Shown: in pieces, positions 1 through 5,231 of the stretch
Layout of the letters: each line of letters starts with the position of its first letter
How positions within the stretch are numbered: the stretch's first letter is position 1
Source: Pseudomonadota bacterium
GTDB lineage: Bacteria; Pseudomonadota; Alphaproteobacteria; Acetobacterales; Acetobacteraceae
Assembly (NCBI GenBank): GCA_021826485.1
Contig: JAKAZX010000301.1
Location: forward strand, 1 to 5,231
Reading direction: 5' to 3'
Length of the DNA: 5,231 nucleotides
The notes under the pieces: generated by a model
The model's input: the letters and a program-made list of their open reading frames with translations, nothing else
Database searches by the model: none
What the model was told of the DNA's origin: nothing
Translations under genes and position numbers: made by a program

Positions 1-103
1 CGACAATCCGGCCCACATCCGCGCTAGCCTTTCTGCGTGGTGCGGCCCGTTGCGCCGTGCGCTCGGCGACGCGACCGTTCCAAAAGGAAAATCTCGTTCG
101 GCA
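1..103. other. Leader region upstream of the acyltransferase gene
   Basis: No gene can be assigned here with confidence. The plus-strand frame of the acyltransferase stays open to the left edge, with a TTG at 50 as the only upstream start-like codon, but these residues do not resemble the family. On the minus strand an ATG at 18-16 follows an AGAAAGG (34-28) at 9-base spacing. It would encode M-W-A-G-L-S before leaving the window, so a divergent gene may begin here. One plus-strand frame also ends in a TAG at 25-27. I see no clear -35/-10 pair. Confidence 0.4.
84..90 (+). promoter_or_regulatory. Probable ribosome-binding site of the acyltransferase
   Basis: A purine-rich AAGGAAA lies upstream of the ATG at 104. 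The 13-base spacing is longer than usual, so it is an imperfect site. It still favours ATG 104 over the TTG at 50, which has no purine-rich stretch before it. Confidence 0.35.
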
Positions 104-1195
104 ATGAAGCATCTTACGGACCTCACGTGCTGCCGCGCGATCTTCGCGGGCTGGGTGTTCGCCTACCACCTGAACCTGCAGGCGATGTACGCGCCCTCGC
201 TCGGCGCGGGGGGCGCGTTCGTGCAACGCGGCAATCTCGGGGTGGATGGGTTCTTCATCCTGTCGGGCATGATCCTGGCCTACGCGCATCCCAGGCTGGC
301 ACCCAGCTTCGCCGAGGCGCGCAGCTTCTGGGGCAAGCGGCTGGCGCGCATCTATCCTGTGCATCTCGCCATGATCGTGGCGCTCGGGCTGCTGGTCGGC
401 AGCGCATGGGTGTTGCAGGTGCATCCGCGGGAACCGGACCGCTTCGGCCTTGGCGAGCTGCTCAGCCATCTGACGCTGGTGCATGCCTGGGGCTTCAGCG
501 ACCGCTGGGCCTGGAACTATCCGTCCTGGTCGATCAGCGCGGAGTGGGCCGGCTATCTGCTGTTTCCCTTCCTGTGGGCGCTGCTGCGCGGGCAGAACGG
601 TATCGGCCTTGCCGTCGTGCTGCCACTCACATTGCTCGGCGTCATCGCGACCCGCGTGATCGCGCATGCGGAATCACTGACGCTGACCTTCGATGGCGGG
701 CTGATCCGCTTCTTTCCGGAATTCATCAGCGGCATCGCCATCCTGCCGCTGCTGCCGCGGCTGCCGCGCTGGCTGAACGGACAGCTCGTCGCGCTGGCCG
801 GCGGCCTCGGCTTCGTCACGTTCGGCGTGCTGGATTGCGAGGTGCCGACGATCGTCGCGCTGTGGTTCATGCTCGCCGGCCTGCTGCTGGCGGGCGAGCA
901 GGGCCGGCGCCCGGTGCTCGGCCGCATCCCCGGCCTGCGCTGGCTCGGGGAGATCTCGTATTCCTACTACATGTCCTTCGCGCTGGTGGAGACGTTGCAG
1001 GCGACGCTGTGGCGGCATTTTGATCTGTCACCGCCGGCGCACCGGGCGCTCTACATCCTGAGTACCACCGCACTCACCCTCGTCCTGGCCACGCTCGCCT
1101 TCGTGCTGGTGGAACGCCCGGCCATGCGGGCCTATGGCCAGTTGGCCGGCCGGCGGGCGCGCCGCGACGTGCCGGGCTTTCCGGCCCGGCTGTAG
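104..1195 (+). CDS. Acyltransferase family 3 integral membrane protein
   Basis: This 363-residue polytopic inner-membrane protein belongs to the Acyl_transf_3 family, whose members move acyl groups, often acetyl, onto sugars of O-antigen, exopolysaccharide, Nod factors or other acceptors. Visible signatures in order are the R-x10-H pair at R11 and H22 thought to be catalytic, GVDGFFILSG at 46-55, the KRLARIYPVHL segment at 78-88, WSISAEW at 142-148 and the closing VERP at 336-339. About ten hydrophobic segments span the rest, and the length is typical for a stand-alone member. ATG 104 is chosen because family similarity starts within a few residues of it. Residue 292 is Phe where many relatives have His in the YxLYLxH motif. 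The deacylase gene follows after 64 bases. Family assignment is firm. The acceptor is unknown; a cell-surface glycan is an inference from the nearby glycosyltransferase. Confidence 0.9.
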   Translation: MKHLTDLTCCRAIFAGWVFAYHLNLQAMYAPSLGAGGAFVQRGNLGVDGFFILSGMILAYAHPRLAPSFAEARSFWGKRLARIYPVHLAMIVALGLLVGSAWVLQVHPREPDRFGLGELLSHLTLVHAWGFSDRWAWNYPSWSISAEWAGYLLFPFLWALLRGQNGIGLAVVLPLTLLGVIATRVIAHAESLTLTFDGGLIRFFPEFISGIAILPLLPRLPRWLNGQLVALAGGLGFVTFGVLDCEVPTIVALWFMLAGLLLAGEQGRRPVLGRIPGLRWLGEISYSYYMSFALVETLQATLWRHFDLSPPAHRALYILSTTALTLVLATLAFVLVERPAMRAYGQLAGRRARRDVPGFPARL

Positions 1196-1201
1196 GGGCT
1201 T

Positions 1202-1222
1202 GCCGGCGGCCTCCGCGCCGGC
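1202..1222 (+). other. GC-rich stem-loop after the acyltransferase stop
   Basis: A perfect 7-bp inverted repeat (GCCGGCG at 1202-1208, CGCCGGC at 1216-1222) with a 7-base loop begins 7 bases after the stop codon. No T-run follows, so it is not a canonical intrinsic terminator. It could stabilise the mRNA 3' end, cause partial termination, or be a chance product of the base composition. Confidence 0.3.
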
Positions 1223-1230
1223 CACCCTGG

Positions 1231-1250
1231 CCCGGCGAACCAGCCGGGGA
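1231..1250 (+). promoter_or_regulatory. Deacylase ribosome-binding site partly within a small hairpin
   Basis: GGGGA at 1246-1250 sits 9 bases before the ATG at 1260 and is the best ribosome-binding site for the deacylase, which supports that start. Its first three G residues are also the 3' arm of a 6-bp inverted repeat (CCCGGC 1231-1236, GCCGGG 1243-1248, loop GAACCA). The site could be partly masked in the mRNA. The pairing is visible; a regulatory role is only inferred. Confidence 0.4.
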
Positions 1251-1259
1251 CCTGCACCG

Positions 1260-2714
1260 ATGACGCTGCGCTGCGACCTGATCATCCGCGACGCGACCAT
1301 CCTGGATGGCACTGGCGGGCCGCGGCGGCGCGGCGACGTGGCGGTGTCGGGGGACCGTATCGCCGGGGTCGGCGATCTCGGCGCCTGGACGGCGGAGCAG
1401 GAGGTGCGGGCGGACGGCAACGCCATCGCCCCCGGCTTCATCGACGCCCATACGCATGACGACCGCGCGGTGCTGTGCGGCCCGTCCTGCATGCTCTGCA
1501 AGATGTCGCAGGGCGTCACCACCGTCGTCGTCGGCAATTGCGGCATCAGCCTGTCGCCGGTGCGCATGGCGGCGCGCCCGGTCCCGCCGCTCGATCTGCT
1601 CGGCGACGAAAGCTGGTGGACCTTCGGCAGCTTCGCCGAATACGCCGAGCGGCTGGCGCGGACGCCTGCGCCGGTCAACACCGTGGCGCTGATCGGCCAC
1701 ATGTCGCTGCGGGTGGAGGCGATGGGCGGCGACACCCAGCGCCCCGCCACCGACCGGGAAGCGGAACAGATGCGCGGGCGGCTGGCGGAAAGCCTCGCCG
1801 CCGGGGCGTCGGGGTTTTCCACCGGCCTGTGGTACCCGCCCAACATGATGGCGCCGACCGAGGAGGTGATCGCGGTCGCCGAGGCGTTGCGCGCGGCCGG
1901 CGGCGTGTACGTGACGCATATGCGCGACGAGGGCGGCGGCGTGCTCGATTCGATCGCCGAGACCCTGCGCATCGGGCGGGAGGCCGGGGTGCCCGTGGTC
2001 ATCAGCCACCATAAATGCACCCAGCCGGAGAATTTCGGCCGCTCCGGCGAGACCCTGGCGGCGATCGACGCCGCCGCGGCCACCCAGGACGTGGCCTTCG
2101 ACGTCTATCCCTATGCCGCCGGCTCGACCGTGCTGATGCCGTCCCGCCTGCGGGACGACGTACCGGTCCGTGTCACCTGGTCGATCCCGCACCCGGAGAT
2201 GCAGGGCCGCTGGCTCGCCGACGTGGCGCGGGAGTGGAACACCAGCCAGCGCGAGGCGGCCGAGCGGCTGCTGCCGGCCGGGGCCATCTACTTCCAGATG
2301 GACGAGGCCGACGTGCGCCGCATCATGGCCCATCCGCTGAGCATGATCGGCTCGGACGGCCTGCCGCACGACGCCTTTCCCCACCCGCGGCTGTGGGCCA
2401 CGTTCCCGCGGGTGCTCGGCCATTACGTGCGGGACCTCGCCCTGCTGAGCCTGGAGACCGCCATCCACAAGATGACCGGCCGCACCGCGGCGGTGTTCGG
2501 CCTGGCGGATCGCGGCGTGATCCGGGAGGGCGCGTTCGCCGACCTCGTCCTGTTCGATCCCGCGACCGTGCGCGATGCGGCGGATTTCGACCACCCGACC
2601 CGCCCGTCCCCCGGCATCCTGCGCACCTGGGTCAACGGCGCCCCCGCCTATGCCTGGGGGGAGGGGGTGCGGGACCCCCATGCCGGGCGGCTGCTGACGC
2701 GCGGCCGGGCCTGA
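1260..2714 (+). CDS. N-acyl-D-amino-acid deacylase (D-aminoacylase), amidohydrolase family
   Basis: This 484-residue zinc amidohydrolase is predicted to hydrolyse N-acyl-D-amino acids to a carboxylate and a free D-amino acid (EC 3.5.1.81 type), probably in the cytosol since no signal peptide is visible. A small N-terminal beta-region (1-60) leads into the TIM-barrel domain. The metal motifs are H64-T-H66, C94 in GNCGIS, H220 in THMRDEG, H250 in SHHK and D366 in GSDG. These correspond to H67, H69, C96, H220, H250 and D366 of the Alcaligenes faecalis enzyme as I recall it. K252, Y344 and M347 also match remembered substrate-site positions, which hints at hydrophobic D-amino acids rather than D-Asp or D-Glu. 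PHPRLWATFPRVLGHYVR (374-391) is a family hallmark, and the length is typical. ATG 1260 is chosen over an earlier ATG at 1134 that would overlap the acyltransferase and add a non-homologous leader. nhaA starts 21 bases after the stop. The family is near certain; the exact substrate is open. Confidence 0.93.
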   Translation: MTLRCDLIIRDATILDGTGGPRRRGDVAVSGDRIAGVGDLGAWTAEQEVRADGNAIAPGFIDAHTHDDRAVLCGPSCMLCKMSQGVTTVVVGNCGISLSPVRMAARPVPPLDLLGDESWWTFGSFAEYAERLARTPAPVNTVALIGHMSLRVEAMGGDTQRPATDREAEQMRGRLAESLAAGASGFSTGLWYPPNMMAPTEEVIAVAEALRAAGGVYVTHMRDEGGGVLDSIAETLRIGREAGVPVVISHHKCTQPENFGRSGETLAAIDAAAATQDVAFDVYPYAAGSTVLMPSRLRDDVPVRVTWSIPHPEMQGRWLADVAREWNTSQREAAERLLPAGAIYFQMDEADVRRIMAHPLSMIGSDGLPHDAFPHPRLWATFPRVLGHYVRDLALLSLETAIHKMTGRTAAVFGLADRGVIREGAFADLVLFDPATVRDAADFDHPTRPSPGILRTWVNGAPAYAWGEGVRDPHAGRLLTRGRA

Positions 2715-2735
2715 AGGCGGCGCGGCGACGGAGGC

Positions 2736-3920
2736 GTGGGGGCGACCGGACCCCGCTTCGCCGCCCTGCGCGCTTTCTTCCGCGGCGATGCCGCCGGTGG
2801 CTACCTGCTGATGCTGAGTGCCTTGGCGGCGCTGATCCTGGCCAATTCGCCGGCCCGCGACGCCTATGCCGCCCTGCTCGACCTGCCGATCGGGGTGCGG
2901 GCCGGGGCATGGCATGCCGCGCTGCCGCTGGCCGGCTGGGTGAACGATGCGCTGATGGCCCTGTTCTTCCTGCTGGTCGGGCTGGAAATCCGCCGCGAAC
3001 TGATCGAGGGGCAGTTGGCCTCCCTGCCGCGGGCGGCGGCCCCGACCCTGGCCGCGATCGGCGGGATGGCGGTGCCGGCGCTGATCTACGCGGCGATTGC
3101 GTGGCGCGACGCGGCGGCACTGCGCGGCTGGGCGGTGCCGATGGCGACCGACATCGCTTTTTCGCTGGCCGCACTGCGTCTGCTGGGGCACCGCGTGCCG
3201 GCCGGGGTGAAGGTGTTCCTGACGGCGCTGGCGATCATCGACGATCTGGGTGCGATCCTCGTGATCGCGCTGTTCTACGCGGTTCGCCTGGATCCGGCCG
3301 CGCTGGGCGCGGCACTGCTGGTGGTGGTGCTGCTGTTCGCCCTGGCCCGCGCCGGGCTGCGGGCGCTCTGGCCGTTCATGCTGGGGTTCGCGCTGCTATG
3401 GGCCTGCCTTGCGCGCTCGGGCCTCCATCCGACCCTGGCGGGCGTCGCGGTCGCCTTCCTGGTGCCGATGACCGAGCGTGAGGGGACCAGCCCGGCACGG
3501 CGGCTGGAGCATGCGCTGGCGGGCTGGGTGTCGCTCGGCGTGCTGCCACTCTTCGCGCTGGTCAATGCCGGCCTGCGCTTCGCTGCGCTGACGCCGCAGA
3601 TGCTGCTCGATCCGGTGCTTCCGGGTATCGTGCTGGGCCTGTTCCTCGGCAAGCAGGCCGGCGTGTTCGGCGCCGCCTGGCTGGGCTGCCGGGCCGGCCT
3701 GCTGCGGTTGCCGGCGCAACTGAACTGGCGGCTGCTCTATGGCACCGCGGCGCTGTCCGGCATCGGCTTCACCATGAGCCTGTTCATCGGCCATCTCGCC
3801 TTCGGGCCGGGCGCGCGCCAGACCGAATTGCAGGCGGCGGTGCTGCTCGGCTCGCTGCTCTCGGCCGGCCTCGGGCTCGCGGTGCTGGCGGCGAGCGGGC
3901 GAGCAGCGGCCGGCCGGTAA
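2736..3920 (+). CDS. nhaA: Na+/H+ antiporter NhaA
   Basis: This 394-residue inner-membrane antiporter exports Na+ (or Li+) in exchange for H+ and serves salt and alkaline-pH homeostasis. It aligns over its full length with E. coli NhaA (388 residues): the N-terminal GDAAGG at 17-22, WVNDALMALFFLLVGLE at 68-84, AIGG at 107-110, ATDIAF at 137-142, ALAIIDDLGAI at 164-174, SGLHPTLAG at 228-236, RRLEH at 255-259 and SGIGFTMSLFI at 341-351. The transport aspartates D139, D169 and D170 (E. coli D133, D163, D164) and K306 (K300) are present. So are pH-sensor-region residues E84, E88, H231 and E258. Twelve membrane segments are expected. The GTG start keeps the conserved N-terminus, whereas the next in-frame ATG at 2811 would delete it. 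GGAGG at 2730-2734 is only 1 base before the GTG, so initiation may depend on coupling to the deacylase 21 bases upstream. It converges on the EamA gene. Confidence 0.96.
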   Translation: MGATGPRFAALRAFFRGDAAGGYLLMLSALAALILANSPARDAYAALLDLPIGVRAGAWHAALPLAGWVNDALMALFFLLVGLEIRRELIEGQLASLPRAAAPTLAAIGGMAVPALIYAAIAWRDAAALRGWAVPMATDIAFSLAALRLLGHRVPAGVKVFLTALAIIDDLGAILVIALFYAVRLDPAALGAALLVVVLLFALARAGLRALWPFMLGFALLWACLARSGLHPTLAGVAVAFLVPMTEREGTSPARRLEHALAGWVSLGVLPLFALVNAGLRFAALTPQMLLDPVLPGIVLGLFLGKQAGVFGAAWLGCRAGLLRLPAQLNWRLLYGTAALSGIGFTMSLFIGHLAFGPGARQTELQAAVLLGSLLSAGLGLAVLAASGRAAAGR

Positions 3921-3959
3921 CGGCTCAGGTTGCGGCGGGATTCCGGCGGCCGGCCGGCC
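3908..3959. repeat. Inverted GGCCGGCCGG repeat spanning the convergent gene ends
   Basis: GGCCGGCCGG at 3908-3917 is perfectly complementary to CCGGCCGGCC at 3950-3959, with 32 bases between the arms. The stop codons of nhaA and the EamA gene lie inside the loop region. Transcripts from either strand could fold into a strong stem here, but there is no T-run on either side. Both arms are coding sequence (AAGR-type and AGRR-type C-terminal tails), and GGCCGGCC occurs elsewhere in the window, so chance is a real alternative. Confidence 0.3.
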
Positions 3960-4815
3960 AGGCGGCCAGCAGGATGGACCCGAGCATCAGCACGAATCCG
4001 GACGCGAGCGGTAGCGTCATACGCTCCCCCAGCACCGCGACCGCCAGGGCCGCCGAGGTGGCCGGCAGCAGCACCGCGAAGATGCCGGCCAGATTGGCCG
4101 GCGCGCGCCGCATCCCGGCGAACCACAGCAGCACGCTGATGACGCTTGCGGTGACCGCATGGAACGCGAGCAGGGCGGCCAGCGACGGGTCGGCCCACAG
4201 CGCCGGCAGGCGGGCCAGCGCCTCGGTGCCAGCGAACGGGGCCAGCAGCAGCACCCCGAACACCTGCATCAGCAGCGCGCCGCGGCAGACGCCGATGCGT
4301 GCGGCGCTGAGCCGGGACAGCAGGATCCATCCCGCCTCGGCCAGCACCGCGGCGAACACCAGCGCATTGCCGTCCAGCGAGCCCGCCGCCGCCTCCGTCC
4401 GCCCGCGCGCCAGTGCCGCCATGCCGGCGGCGGCGAGCCCGGCCGCGACCCAGCGGCGCCGGCTGAGGCGCTCGCGCAGTAGTCCCGCGGCGGCCAGCGC
4501 CACCACCGCCGGCAGCGTCGAGAGCACCAAGCCCGCCGGCAGCGCCCCGGTGCGGCGCAGGCCGGCCAGCAGCAGCATGTTGTAGGCGACGGTGCCGCTG
4601 GCCGCCTGCAACAGCAGGTTGAGCAGGATGCGCGGGCGCGGCAGCGTGCCGCCCCGCTCCGCCCAGGCGAGCGGCGCCAGCACCAGCGTCGCCAGCAGGC
4701 AGCGCAGCAGCAGCACCACCGGCACCGGCAGCGCCGCCGCCAGCACCTTGCCGACCACCACATTGGCGCCGACCAGCATCATGGTCAGCGCAAGCTGCAC
4801 GAAGGCGAGCGCCAT
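3925..4815 (-). CDS. EamA/DMT-superfamily transporter (10 membrane segments)
   Basis: This 296-residue integral membrane protein has the duplicated EamA layout. The first repeat covers about residues 5-137 and the second about 148-286, giving ten hydrophobic segments. Each repeat ends in the family pattern: LLRERLSRRRWVAAGL near 112-127 and VLGERMTLPLASGF near 261-274, with the conserved Glu-Arg just before the last helix. Relatives export amino acids and other small metabolites (RhaT, YdcZ, RarD/PecM-like groups); the substrate here cannot be read from sequence. ATG 4815 fits the usual N-terminus, with a charged residue (K23) after the first helix start. No ribosome-binding site precedes it: the 15-base gap after the glycosyltransferase stop is purely G and C, so translational coupling is likely. 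Its stop codon lies 4 bases from that of the convergent nhaA. Confidence 0.88.
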   Translation of the reverse strand: MALAFVQLALTMMLVGANVVVGKVLAAALPVPVVLLLRCLLATLVLAPLAWAERGGTLPRPRILLNLLLQAASGTVAYNMLLLAGLRRTGALPAGLVLSTLPAVVALAAAGLLRERLSRRRWVAAGLAAAGMAALARGRTEAAAGSLDGNALVFAAVLAEAGWILLSRLSAARIGVCRGALLMQVFGVLLLAPFAGTEALARLPALWADPSLAALLAFHAVTASVISVLLWFAGMRRAPANLAGIFAVLLPATSAALAVAVLGERMTLPLASGFVLMLGSILLAAWPAGRRNPAAT

Positions 4816-4830
4816 CGGCGCCGCGCGCGC

Positions 4831-5231
4831 TCAGCCGGGCGGCGGGCGCAGCGCGAGCAGGCGGCGCGCCGTGCGCCACACATCGCCCACGCGAATCCCG
4901 GTCAGGCAGGCGAGGCCGCGATGGCAGTCGCGCGCGAAGGCCAGGTAGCAGGGGCTGCACGACATGTCCCGCCGCACGGCCACCGCGGCCGGCCCCATCG
5001 GCCCCCATTCCACCGCATCGACGCTGCCCGAATGGATGCCGAGCGTCGGCACGCCGACCGCCGCGGCGATATGCTTCGGCCCGCTGTCATTGCCGATATA
5101 GAGCGCGCAGCCCGCCAGCAGCCCCGGCAGGTCCGCCAGCTTCACGGCACCGACCAGCGAGACGACATGCTGCTTGCGCCGCACCGCGCCGAGCACGGCG
5201 TCCGCGATCGCCGCTTCGCCCGGGAGATCGG
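4831..5231 (-). CDS. Glycosyltransferase family 9 protein (heptosyltransferase-like), C-terminal part
   Basis: The gene runs in from the right edge; 133 C-terminal residues are visible. It resembles the C-terminal Rossmann half of GT9 enzymes (WaaC/WaaF/RfaQ type), which transfer ADP-heptose or related sugars during lipopolysaccharide core or surface-glycan assembly at the cytoplasmic side of the inner membrane. The key stretch is LADLPGLLAGCALYIGNDSGPKH at fragment residues 31-53. Its GNDSGPxH motif is the nucleotide-sugar site, and AAAVGVPTLGIHSGS follows. A C-terminal run CSPCYLAFARDCHRGLACL (91-109) carries four Cys and is a recurring tail in this family. The GTG at 5196 is inside the domain and is not the start, because the frame continues to 5231. 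The EamA gene follows after 15 bases on the same strand. The family is well supported; which sugar and acceptor cannot be told. Confidence 0.88.
   Translation of the reverse strand, partial: DLPGEAAIADAVLGAVRRKQHVVSLVGAVKLADLPGLLAGCALYIGNDSGPKHIAAAVGVPTLGIHSGSVDAVEWGPMGPAAVAVRRDMSCSPCYLAFARDCHRGLACLTGIRVGDVWRTARRLLALRPPPG

Noticed and set aside
37..1023. A 328-codon plus-strand frame overlapping the acyltransferase
   Set aside because: It is out of frame with the clear Acyl_transf_3 protein and has Arg-rich composition without domain features.
1144..1153. GGCCGGCCGG decamers near gene 3' ends (1144, 3908, 3948) as a possible dispersed repeat or binding site
   Set aside because: GGCCGGCC also occurs inside genes (3863-3870, 4987-4994), and the copies encode ordinary Ala-Gly-Arg stretches. 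Base composition explains them.
1476..1499. Radical-SAM-like CxxxCxxC spacing (C73, C77, C80) in the deacylase
   Set aside because: The surrounding protein is plainly a zinc amidohydrolase with all its metal ligands, and no other radical-SAM feature is present. The spacing is coincidental.
1074..3191. A 705-codon open frame on the minus strand opposite the deacylase and nhaA
   Set aside because: Its translation is low-complexity, rich in R, G, H, Q and P, as expected from the reverse of a high-GC coding strand. The opposite strand carries two clear enzyme families over the same span.
2015..3481. A 488-codon plus-strand open frame crossing from the deacylase into nhaA
   Set aside because: It is an off-frame shadow with Arg/Gly/Pro-rich composition and no recognisable domain. 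Both true frames are uninterrupted and well matched to their families.
3916..3934. Small hairpin between the two convergent stop codons (GTAAC with GTTGC)
   Set aside because: It has only five pairs including a G-T wobble, and no T-run. It is too weak to call a terminator.
3737..5008. A 423-codon minus-strand frame covering nhaA's end, the EamA gene and part of the glycosyltransferase
   Set aside because: It is Ala/Gly/Arg-rich shadow sequence. The EamA frame on the same strand explains the region with clear membrane repeats.
4831..5196. Complete short gene starting at the GTG at 5196
   Set aside because: The frame continues upstream to the window edge, and the visible part is only the C-terminal half of a GT9 enzyme. 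The gene is truncated by the window rather than short.

Overview
The window is a stretch of high-GC bacterial chromosome, about 70% G+C by eye, with strong G/C bias at third codon positions. Five protein-coding genes are packed tightly with almost no non-coding DNA. The codon bias and the kinds of protein (N-acyl-D-amino-acid deacylase, NhaA, an EamA transporter, a family 9 glycosyltransferase with a CSPCYL-type tail) fit an alphaproteobacterium, perhaps Rhodospirillales/Acetobacteraceae. That placement is an inference from style, not from a marker gene. I see no rRNA, tRNA, insertion sequence, CRISPR array or phage gene.

Left part, plus strand: a membrane acyltransferase of the Acyl_transf_3 family (104-1195), an N-acyl-D-amino-acid deacylase (1260-2714) and an NhaA-type Na+/H+ antiporter (2736-3920) follow each other with gaps of 64 and 21 bases. 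They could be one transcription unit, although the 64-base gap holds two small GC hairpins. Right part, minus strand: a family 9 (heptosyltransferase-like) glycosyltransferase, cut by the right edge (4831-5231), is followed after 15 bases by an EamA/DMT-family transporter (3925-4815). These two probably form an operon. The two groups converge, and the nhaA and transporter stop codons are only 4 bases apart.

Functionally the window mixes envelope glycan work (glycosyltransferase, possibly the acyltransferase), D-amino-acid salvage (deacylase) and membrane transport (NhaA, EamA). No pathway clearly joins all five. The deacylase and NhaA look intact: all metal ligands of the deacylase and all key charged residues of NhaA are present.

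I did not find convincing evidence of an undescribed system. The points most worth a second look are the acyltransferase (a Phe where relatives usually carry His, and a reading frame open to the left edge), a hairpin that pairs part of the deacylase ribosome-binding site, a G-run/C-run cluster at the deacylase 3' end, and the poorly placed ribosome-binding site of nhaA.
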